Shown here piece by piece: positions 55,210 through 64,000 of a stretch of 64,000 bases of DNA. The DNA is taken from assembly GCA_963971405.1 (NCBI GenBank), contig OZ020486.1:37099419-37163418 (forward strand). Direction: 5' to 3'. A program made the position numbers and the translations under genes. The notes beneath the pieces are model-generated. The model saw only the letters and a program-made list of their open reading frames with translations, had not been told where the DNA came from and searched no databases. Every line of letters begins with the position of its first letter. Position 1 is the stretch's first letter. This DNA is from Psococerastis gibbosa (lineage: Eukaryota > Arthropoda > Insecta > Psocodea > Psocidae).

Positions 55210-56447
55210 ATGTACGAATGTACGATGCATTGCAATATTGAGACTAACATTACGGTAGATTAGATTTATATGTTGAAGGGCTTTTTATGGACTTAGACCT
55301 ACTTAACCAAGAATGAGAACGAGTCTAACATTAGGTGTACTGGGTAATCTGGACAAAGAAAAATCAATTCCTTATCTGATCTAGTTTTGTTAAGATTTTT
55401 CCCCCCTATACGTATTGTTTCTCACTGACTACATACGCATGCGTACTGTACATCTGTAGAAAATATATAGAATGCTCCATTTTGGTTTTTGTTTCTATGG
55501 AAGTAGGCCTACTTGTAGTTGGTTTTGATTCCAAATGAATTTCAAACTGGTTCACTTCTCGATGTTAACCCATACCGAGTGCCAATGGGCAAGCTCAGAC
55601 ATAAGCTTACCATTGACACTGGAACAGGCGTTAGCTCGACTTAACCGAGTATGAGAATGAGAGTGCTCATGTTAGTTTGTAACGTGTAACGTAGCCTAGA
55701 ATTCAACTTTTTGGCCACACAAAGTAGAAGAGAAGAGGTCTGTTTCAGCAGCGAGAGTAAATCGAGCCCAGTCTTTTCATCGATCCTGAGAAAACGACGT
55801 CCGTTCCGTTCCGAAATAAACAAGTTCCAATAAAGCATAATATTTTTATAGAATTTTTCATATAAGAATTTTTCATTCCGAATAAACAATAGTTTTTAAT
55901 CAGACCTAAGACGAATTTTACTCTAATGAAAATGGAAGTTCTCATTCCAATCAAGTCTCAAGACTATTAATGGCAAATACCGAAAGACAATGCCATGGGA
56001 CTATTGTCGGAAGAACAGCCGTACTCTGCATCACAATAGACAACCATCTATTGACTAATAACCGATGCATACCTAATTAATGCGAATTGGAGCTTTCAGA
56101 AATGTACGAGAGAGTGTTCAATGATTCAGAGCACGCCTGGAAAACGTGAGGCCTAACTGAAAGCTCTAACTGTCGTTTGACTTATATTGACCATTTTCTT
56201 AAATTCACATTCAATCTCCTAATGGTCTCTCAAAACTTTACTCCTATAAACTTTTCCTTTAACTTTGACCGGAAGTTTACTCTCAGGTTGTGGATTATTT
56301 CAACTGCCTTATGATGGAAACAAGTGCCCTTTTAACTAGCTTTTTATTTGAGTTTACTGATGGATGCTGGCAGTTCTTTCATTAATTAAGTGCTGTTTGA
56401 AAGTAAGTTTCCCAATTTATTTGATCTACTATTTGGCTTTGTTTCAG
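55210..56447. other. Cyclase intron 3, remainder
   Basis: No exon, repeat pair or RNA gene is recognised. Minus frames at 55641-55954 lack motifs. Confidence 0.45.
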
Positions 56448-56559
56448 TATTCTGTATGCAGACATTGTTGGATTCACTGCCATCTCTTCAACATACTCAG
56501 CTTCTGAGCTGGTCAAAATACTCAATGAGCTTTTTGCTCGATTTGATAGGTTATCAGAG
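56448..56559 (+). CDS. Adenylyl cyclase, coding exon 4: first metal-binding Asp
   Basis: The acceptor TTTGTTTCAG is at 56447; its first base completes the split Ser codon. The donor is TCAGAG|GTGAGT. It encodes [20 protein letters not shown], with Asp 287 as the first of the two C1 aspartates that bind the catalytic Mg ions, and [17 protein letters not shown], which is nearly invariant in the family. Confidence 0.96.
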
Positions 56560-57282
56560 GTGAGTAAACCTATTGAATATTATTTCGTTAGATGTAAAGA
56601 GATAATCAGAGCCCCCCCCCCCAACGTGTCCTTTGTTCAAAGTCCATTTTCACAGGGAATATCGATCGTAAAATTGATAAAAATATCCATTAAATTAGCA
56701 GGAATGCTAATACATATTGACATATTATGTCATGTAGCCTTCACTAACGCCAATTGGGCACAGTTTTTGAACTCATTCATATGAGTTATCACACCACTTG
56801 TTTTTTGTACAAAATCAAAATAAATTATTATGGCCAATCTGTGTATATTATAATTATAGGCTATCATTTATCAAAATGTTCAAATAAATTTCTTCTATTT
56901 CTTCTACATTTTTGGTAGCTATTGCTTATTTGTCATGAGATATTTAATTCATACACGAACAAGGTTTTTCTCCCCCCAATTATCTCTCAATAGCCCCTTC
57001 TGCATTCATAGACTGCTACAGTATTGACGCGTATTTATGAATTTCATCTTTCTGTCCAACATAGAAAATTTTCATTTTCGATACTCTCTATTTAATATTG
57101 TTATTGGATAGGATGCAGTGAAAATAAATCATCTGAAACACCGTATAATTCATACAATATTTCGACAAAATTGTAAAGCAGTAGAAGAGAAGAGTATCTA
57201 TTGTATTTCTAATGTAAATAAATTGACAACTGACTCCGACAACATTAAAATGTTCAATATAAAGGTTGCATACTGTTTTCAG

Positions 57283-57410
57283 AAATATCATCAGCTTCGA
57301 ATAAAAATACTCGGGGATTGTTACTACTGCATTAGCGGCGCTCCAATGGAGAGGCCAGATCATGCTGTTCTTTGCGTCCATATGGGGCTCTCAATGGTCA
57401 AAGCAATCAA
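57283..57410 (+). CDS. Adenylyl cyclase, coding exon 5: second metal-binding Asp
   Basis: The acceptor CTGTTTTCAG is at 57282 and the donor ATCAA|GTAAGT at 57410 (42 codons plus two bases). It encodes [19 protein letters not shown] with Asp 331, the second catalytic Asp. It lies 44 residues after Asp 287, the spacing I expect in this family. [17 protein letters not shown] follows. Confidence 0.96.
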
Positions 57411-57454
57411 GTAAGTCTCTTTGTTATAAACAATTATATAATTTGTAAAAGGAG

Positions 57455-57810
57455 ATGAGAATGCTGCGAAGGTCGTGTGGAGTGACCCTGCAAGACCGAC
57501 GCCGAAATAAGGACATAAGGTTGGAGATGAAAACTGCTGATGTCGCACTGAAGCTGAGGGAAAGAAGACTCAGCTGGTGGGGCCACGTCCAGAGGAGAGA
57601 GGAAACATCCCTCCTAAAGCTTATACAGAACATGACACTCCCTGGACCCCGCCCCCGGGGAAGACCGAAAATGACACTCCCCAGAAAAATCGAAGAAGAC
57701 ACAAGGACTCTCGCTCTGAACAAGGAAGACGCTCTAAACAGAGTTGTTTGGAAACGCCGCTGCCGTGCCGCCGACCCTCCCTGAGGACAGAGGCGATGTA
57801 AAAGTAAAAG
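57455..57810 (+). pseudogene. LINE C-terminal fragment (GRPK type)
   Basis: RMLRRSCGVTLQDRRRNKDI, LRERRLSWWGHVQRRE, PRGRPKMTL, KEDALNRVVWKRRCRAADP is the C-terminal tail of an RTE-like ORF2: WWGH-x-R, GRPK, then a W-x-x motif. The frame is open for 110 codons to TGA at 57782-57784 and ends in an AAAAGTAAAAGTAA tail. It lies just 45 bases after cyclase exon 5, in sense orientation. Confidence 0.85.
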
Positions 57811-57897
57811 TAATATAAACACAAGGTATACTAATATACAGTATAAAATCGTCTCCTTTGTAACTTTGCAATATTTGAACACATTATAATGAGAGTT

Positions 57898-58060
57898 AAC
57901 TTTGTAAAATATCACATAAAAACATAAAAAAATAAAAATATCGTCACGACCTTTTTCGACAGATTGTCATTCTCAAGTGAGCAGAAACCGGTCGTGACGA
58001 TATTTTAATTTTTTTATGTTTATATGTTTTTATGTGATATTTTACAAAGTTAACTCTCAT
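57898..58060. repeat. Hairpin repeat with GAAACCGGTCGTG core
   Basis: Arms starting TTTGTAAAATATCACATAAA (left) and ending in its complement (right) enclose CGTCACGACC and GGTCGTGACG around a 38-nt loop that has AGAAACCGGTCGTG on its 3' side. It is related to 7755-7881. Confidence 0.7.
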
Positions 58061-58979
58061 TATAATTTGACAAAGTATACTATTCTCATGAACTAATAAA
58101 TCATATTCAAATGGCCTTAAAGGGACATGCTACACATAGAAAATTAGCACACCAAAATTTGTTGTTTTTATTATAAATGAACATGCCGCTTTGCAAACCA
58201 AAGGCCTATAGCACTGTAATACCTCAAAATGGGGCATGCGGAGAGCTTACAAGACAGTTTTTCAAACCGTGCAAAAGTCATAAAGTTAACTTTAACGCTT
58301 AGGAAACATGACATTTGAAACATGTCAAAAACTGTTATCATTTTGCCAACATATTGTCAGAAATGGAGTTCTCCTTCTTGTTCGAATACCATGTATTGTA
58401 AATAATTGAAAATGCTTCTATGTGTTTTATTACCTTCAATTGCTGGTCGAACATTTGATCAGCACCATTAATAATTGTGGTTTATTGTGGTTTATGTTGG
58501 CAATTTTGCTCCAAATTTGAGAAATGAAAGTTTTTTTTTGTTTATTCCACTGATAAGAGAAGGAAAATCATACACTTTTGACAGTACTGTATGCACAAAA
58601 CATGTAAATGTCAGAAAACTTCGAAGTTTGAAAAAGACGTTACAACTGATAGCTATTTCCAGCGTACAATCATACCTCCCCCCCCCCCTCCAGCACATAT
58701 CGATTTTACTTCAAAAATACTTTGGGAGGACACCTCACTCCCGCCCAATGTAGCCCGTTATCCTTCACTATTGTCCACAGGTCCCCCCCCCCCCACCAAA
58801 CGCAAACCCCCAACCCTAGTGGTTTTATTTGCCGTTTTATTTTCATTTTATGATCATCATAGTTGCAATTTATTGCTACTGTCTTTCAAGAAATGTCGCT
58901 GTGTAATGGCTACCTTTACGGTTGCTTACTGCAGAGTCATCATTGCTGTCACTAAGCTCTTAAAAAGATTCACCTAGAC

Positions 58980-59290
58980 CAGGGGTTGCATGGCTCCGGA
59001 GCCAACCATGGCACCCATGACTTCTGCTATGGCTTCACTCGGCTAAGGCTAGATGTCTACTCTACAACAGTAAATAACTAATATTTACTAATTCTTAAAA
59101 ATAAAAAAAATTAAAAAATTGGACATAAATAATTACCACTAATACTTACTAGGCACTAGTAGTGCACATGTAAGTTTTGTGCTTTGAAATGTTAAAATGT
59201 TTACTCTGCTTCATACACTACTTGTATATGGCTCTTAGAAGGCTGGTGAGTGAAAGTTGGCTCCATGTAAAAGATAAGGCTCCCGACGCC
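58980..59290. mobile_element. Probable hAT-like MITE remnant
   Basis: The left end CAGGGGTTGCATGGCTCCGG resembles hAT termini, with words such as GGCTCC repeated inside. The right end is lost. Confidence 0.45.
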
Positions 59291-59417
59291 TATTTAGATG
59301 ATAATCAAAGTTATTTCACCTTTATTAAATTTACCTAAAGCGTTATTCATTATTTATCTAGCCTAAAACAAATTGCTTAACATGTCCTCTGAAGCATCGC
59401 CAGAAAAGGCATACCTA

Positions 59418-59700
59418 GTAGTAGTAGTGTTCGTCGGGTTAATAACGACTTAGGCCTCATATTTGGGCCCATAGAGCGACCCCGACTTGACTGTCCTATG
59501 CCAGCCCATAGGACAGTGGACCTCCTGATTATAGTGGAGTCCGAACCACTTGGGAAACACAGTGAAGTCACACGATTAGTTCGGAGGTGACCAGGACAAG
59601 TCCTACCATGTTTCCCTACCGGCACTGTGCACACGACCAAGTTGTCTGCAGCTTTGAATCTGCTCTGGTCCGCTGGATTCAACTTGGTATGGCGGCCAGC
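59418..59700 (-). mobile_element. 5S-like SINE, tail type 1, full length
   Basis: The perfect 12-bp duplication AAGGCATACCTA flanks it (59406-59417, 59701-59712). On the minus strand it starts GCTGGCCGCCATACCAAGTT, has the family body, and ends in the tail shared with the LINE at 26984-27255 and the 40802 SINE, finishing ACTACTACTAC. Confidence 0.9.
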
Positions 59701-59742
59701 AAGGCATACCTAACCAGTATGGTGCTTGAACCAGAAGGAATA

Positions 59743-59763
59743 TATATATATATATATATATAT
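59743..59763. repeat. (TA)n microsatellite
   Basis: About ten TA units lie in cyclase intron 5. Confidence 0.9.
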
Positions 59764-59929
59764 GTCAAAAGGCTAGCCAAACTTTATCCACTATTCACCC
59801 AACAAGTTCCTTATTAATATTCCTTTCGAGCAATACCAAAAATTATAGCCAGTTAGTGACATGATTATAAGAAAGAAGGAGTGCAAACTAAGAAAATTGG
59901 AAAATAATTAATATTAAAATTGTCAATTA

Positions 59930-60040
59930 TTGAAATAAGTGGAATGGGGTGTAAAAATAAATAATGCAACATTGATGATTTTCCGTCAATGACAAAATGA
60001 AAATAGAAGAAAAATTGACAGATGGAATACCCGCCTAATA
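59930..60040. repeat. Solo right end of the 13353-type MITE
   Basis: CATTGATGATTTTCCGTCAATGAC and GAAAAATTGACAGATGGAATACCCGCC correspond to 13690-13749; the left half is missing. Confidence 0.6.
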
Positions 60041-60848
60041 ATGATGCAACATTCAAACGACTGATATAAATAAAATCCTGGGAAAGTTACAAAGAAAATT
60101 CAATCAAAGTGTTTCACTGGATTGAGAAAATGCAATTTCCCTACGACATGGTGGTGGCTCAAGAGTCTGCTTAACATGCAGTTCACGTAGCTCATGCATG
60201 TGCTTCGCGTACCTACCAACAAATTTGTCGACAAACTTTTGTTGGTTGTCAACTTTGAAACTCAAATTTGGGTTTTGCTTGGGTATGTTGTCGCGGTGAT
60301 GGGACCTCGTTATTGGAATTGTAATTAAGGACGGTAGGTACCGTAATTAATCCCTTAGAATATATTCATGAAACCCAGCTGCCTGTTGCAAAGCAGGTCA
60401 TTGCATATAATTGAACGACAAAACGGATATATATTGCAGAGAAGCGGCTTTTGAAGTGAGTTTTGCCAATAAATGTTTAAAGGCTTATTGTGTTGAAATT
60501 TAAATACCGTACTTGATGCTGGGGAGAGGGGGTATGGTAATTTTCTTGTTCATTCGTGCGCCCAGGCGGTTTTAGAAACATAACTATCAGTTCTTTTTTT
60601 ACGGGAATAAGCTTTTATCGACTGCTATAGTACCACAATGCAGAATATACATATGTTCCTAGCATTTACAGGACAATGAAAGCAAATCTTTACTGAATTT
60701 TCAATATATTGTAATACGATATCTATTGACTAATTATTACCACCATGTCACAAATAGGCTGCTACAGTATTTTACTGTATATTACCATGTATTTATTGGG
60801 GCTAAAAATTAAATTAAAAAAAAAAAAGATAATCGCCATAGTAGACCC

Positions 60849-60989
60849 GCAGGGGTTGGCAACCATTTTAAGTAGCTGAGCCAAATTTCGAAATATCTGT
60901 TAAAAGAGCCAAACATCCCAACATCCGCATCCAAAGAGCCACATGCGGCTTGCGAGCTTCATTCAAGTTGCACACCCCTGTTCTACACT
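60849..60989. mobile_element. hAT-like MITE, CAGGGGTTGGCAACC ends
   Basis: CAGGGGTTGGCAACC on the left and GTTGCACACCCCTG on the right, with AAAGAGCCACATGCGGC inside, are typical of short hAT non-autonomous elements. Sequence at 61075-61140 repeats the GAGCCAAAGGGCCACAC part. Confidence 0.65.
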
Positions 60990-61894
60990 ATATCTGCCCA
61001 ATCTGGCGTAAGACGAGGTTCCTTACTTTCTTAATGTTTGTCTATACCTATATAGAACCGGTCATATAGGAAAGAGGCACACCCAGTGAGCCAAAGGGCC
61101 ACACGTAGCTCGCGAGTCTCAAGCTGTCCGATCTGGTTTAACACTAGGCCCCGGTAACGCAGTATACATCGTGGGTTCCATAGTCCCACTCTGTTCAATT
61201 TATTCCTTGATTGGTTTTTTTCTGAAGTAATGAGACCATTAATTTCAACATCACAAATTTGTACTACCGTAATAATAAACAATCTGTACCGTCATAGGAG
61301 TATTTAGGTACCTCCAAAAATATACATTAATTTACATCAAAAGAGGATAATTTAAAGAGAAATTAGTAGCACAAGAAAATGTTAGAATTGGAAATTACTT
61401 GCTTATTATGCTGTGGAACTCATGGCTTATTTCCTGTTTTTCCGTCACTTGAATATTTCATCTACTCCAGCAAGAAACATTTCATGTTCAGTAATTTTGC
61501 ACTTAGCGCTTAAAATTTGTAAGTTCCGCTAGGGAAATGATATTACGAAGTAACTTACAGTATAGTGTAGTAACATTGAATATTTGACAGTATTATTTTG
61601 TTATTATGTAGTTGTTAATAATAGGCAGTATGCATGGTTATAATTTTAATTATAATTATAATTATAATTTATTGCTATTACACAGTAAGTAAAATAAAAT
61701 CGCTTAGTCAAATATTACTAAAATTATATACTGTATATATATAAAAGCCAATCAAAATAGTGGATTTTGAGGTCATTTCTCTATGGGTTTCTTGTACAAA
61801 AGTGTTCCTTTGATTAGTCATAGCCTAATTATTTTTTAACTGAAAAATTTCAACTCCCATCTACTTCTATAACAATTTTATGTTTTTCTTACAG
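60990..61894. other. Cyclase intron 5, remainder
   Basis: Apart from a TAATTATAATTATAAT run at 61640-61670 I see nothing notable before exon 6. Confidence 0.45.
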
Positions 61895-62053
61895 GTATGT
61901 ACAGCAAACGTGCAACTCCCCTGTGGACATGAGGGTGGGCATCCACACTGGGGCTGTTCTGGCGGGGGTTCTGGGACAAACACAATGGCAATTTGATGTC
62001 TATTCCAAAGATGTCGAGCTGGCTAACAAGATGGAAAGTAGCGGAAAACCAGG
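61895..62053 (+). CDS. Adenylyl cyclase, coding exon 6: late C1 (gene continues off window)
   Basis: The acceptor TTTTCTTACAG is at 61894 and completes the split Lys codon. The donor is CCAGG|GTAAGT at 62053 (phase 2). It encodes [39 protein letters not shown] and [14 protein letters not shown]. These are the dimer-interface and nucleotide-binding strands of C1. The next exon (beginning with the RVHIS strand) is not in the window, nor are the second membrane bundle and C2. Confidence 0.95.
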
Positions 62054-64000
62054 GTAAGTTCTAACACCCCCCCCCCCCGCCAATAAGAACCGGTCCGAAT
62101 TTACTCGAACATGCTTTCCTATTTTTGACTTTCCTATTTTTTAACAGACAGGTCGACAGAAACATTTCGGATAAAACACTCAAAACGTGTAGACCTCGAA
62201 ATCGATAATTTCAGCCGCCACAAAGCTTTCCTTAATCTACATATGAATAAGAAACCAAACAACGCGACACTTAAAGTTCTGTGCGAGTACATCCAATTTT
62301 CCAGTACGGATGTTGAGGGAATCGGTGGGCCTCGGACTAAAGTCAATTTTGCTCCCCCCCACCTACATACACACAACTGAATTTTGTGTTGGGAGATGGA
62401 TAAAATGTATCCATCTCCCCTAATGTTCTCAAACTTACGCAAGGTCTTTTTATTGTTTTATTTAACTTGAACTGTACATATTGGAAAACACCCTTTTCTT
62501 TCCTGCTTTCTTTCTTTCCTTCTCTCTTTCTTAACTTAAAAAAGAACCGGTCCGAGTTTACTCGAACATGCTTTCCAATTTATAAATTAGTAGATAGGCA
62601 TAATGTGTAATTATTTAATTATAAATAATTTCCCTGTGGTTAAATTCCGGATCTCTGTGGGGGGGGGGGGGTCCACTTCAATATATTAAAAACCCCTTAA
62701 AACTCGATTGCATATTCTGGAACGAACAGACCAATACATTGTAACAGGGCACCCAATGTATTGGAACGTGAATTTTCCATAATTTATTTAATAATTTTTT
62801 TTTGCATAGAACCAAATATTTTCTTTGGGAAATCAACCTTTTAGGTTTTGTTACTCTATTGAACACCTAAAACATACCTAAAGGTAGGAATCATCGAGAG
62901 AAAGGTTCCACAGAAAAATTATTTTTTAGTCATTTTTCATTAAAATTTAGTTAATTTTATTTTTTTCCCCCCAGAAGCAAACATCAAGGGCCAAGCGAAC
63001 CACCGTATTTTGTTGACATTAATAACGACTACAATATAAGTGAATTTAAAAGAAATCTTTGGAGCCGTTTTTGAAAAATAAGTTTTTTAGACGTTTTATT
63101 GGAGTTTTTTTGAGAATAAAACCCCTCCAAACTGAGTTACCCCAAAATAAAAAAAGTGTTCTCGAGGTATGATTTTTGTGAACCTACATGCCAAATTTCA
63201 TCAAAATCGACCGAGTAGATTGCCCGCAAATATACTCACAGACAGACAGATCGACAGACAAACAGGTAGACAGACAGACAGACAGACATTTCGTAAAAAC
63301 CACTTTTTTGGGCTCATGGGACCTTAAAACGTGTAAATCCGTTGAAATCTCGGAATCGAACATTTCAACCATCACAAAAAAGCTTTCCTTATGCTACGTA
63401 TAAATTGGAAAGCAATAAAGTATACCTGTTAGCAATGGTAATATATTGTGAAATTATTATTTTTATTGCAACACTTGGACTCACTATGGACCCCGGTTGG
63501 CTCTGTCTAGGGCCCTGGTATAGCCTAGTTTAGCTTATTCTGAGCATTGCAAATTAACAAATTAATTAATAAAACTATACAATAATGTCTAATGCTGCGG
63601 ACCAGTTGAGATATGATATCGTAATTAAAACCGCATGTTGTGATGCTTTAAAGTGGAAAACAATGGAGCTTAGTTAACTCTTGGCTTCTCATGTATAAAA
63701 ATTACGATATTGTGCAATAATAACGTTTGATAGCCTATGATATAATCAGCATTGGCCCTGTTTCTAGCTTAACCTACACAAACGCTTTTACCATCAATTA
63801 GTTCATAATTAACCAACGGTATATCCTTGCATAAATTTTAACTAGGCCCATCTTAGGTGAGAACACAATACCAATGTCGTTCCCATCTTTATGTTTAAAC
63901 GTTTATTTGCTGGTTTTGGAGAAACTGCTGCTGTCTACTAGGCCGTTTTTTGTATTAACTTGTCCTGGGATTAATAATGTAATCATGTGATCATAATATG
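62054..64000. other. Start of cyclase intron 6; LINE-tail-like repeats
   Basis: Two related blocks, at about 62175-62250 and 63320-63410, share CAAAACGTGTA, CGAAATC and CACAAA-AAGCTTTCCTTA. The second follows AAATTTCATCAAAATCG and a GACA repeat (63238-63290), a combination common at the 3' ends of some arthropod LINEs. No exon is recognised up to the window end. Confidence 0.5.

Noticed and set aside
57088..57414. 98-codon plus frame taken as a longer cyclase exon
   Set aside because: Only the part from the acceptor at 57282 matches the family; the upstream part is intron and would break the phase with exon 4.

Overview
This is a repeat-rich piece of an animal nuclear genome. Coding exons are short, bounded by GT/AG splice sites and separated by introns of up to 23 kb. 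There are no bacterial operons, ribosome binding sites or CRISPR arrays. The adenylyl cyclase exons read most like the arthropod Ac78C/AC8 type and the mobile-element mix is typical of invertebrates, so an arthropod (perhaps a crustacean or chelicerate) is my best guess. The species cannot be fixed from this window.

Two host genes, both on the + strand, can be supported. (1) About 9.4-14.8 kb (possibly 1.3-16.1 kb with a non-coding first exon and a short last exon): a CRAL-TRIO lipid-transfer protein of the alpha-tocopherol-transfer-protein/clavesin type. It has five firmly placed coding exons in compatible phase. (2) 19.77-62.05 kb and continuing beyond the window: the 5' half of a membrane adenylyl cyclase. 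Six exons encode the N-terminus, six membrane helices and most of the C1 catalytic domain, with both metal-binding aspartates. Exon 1 has a small uORF just upstream and a CpG-rich segment about 0.6 kb upstream. The rest of C1, the second membrane bundle and C2 must lie to the right.

Almost everything else is transposable-element material. A LINE with a long intact endonuclease/reverse-transcriptase frame lies at 28.4-31.6 kb, inside cyclase intron 1. At least seven 5'-truncated LINE 3' ends of other families are present, several with clear target-site duplications (TSDs). One SINE family has a head that looks like 5S rRNA and two alternative 3' tails; there are five near-complete copies, each with TSDs. 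A tRNA-derived SINE family is also present, and one copy has grown into a 243-bp tandem array. There are hAT-like MITEs with 8-bp duplications, TTAA-flanked palindromes, and TA-flanked palindromic MITEs. In four of the TA-flanked group a second MITE sits at the exact centre of the hairpin.

Layout: 1-9 kb repeats and a possible first exon; 9.4-16.1 kb CRAL-TRIO gene with MITEs in its introns; 16-19 kb repeats; 19.0-20.35 kb cyclase promoter region and exon 1; 20.35-43.4 kb giant intron with LINE, SINEs, nested MITEs and a 1.66-kb inverted-repeat transposon; 43.4 kb exon 2; 43.6-54.6 kb intron with SINE/LINE nesting and a long CAA tract; 54.65-62.05 kb exons 3-6; 62.05-64 kb intron. I found no new enzymatic system. 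The observations most worth following are the two-tailed 5S-like SINE family with a tail-sharing LINE in the same window, the nested palindrome-tip MITEs, and hammerhead-ribozyme-like motifs in dispersed repeats.
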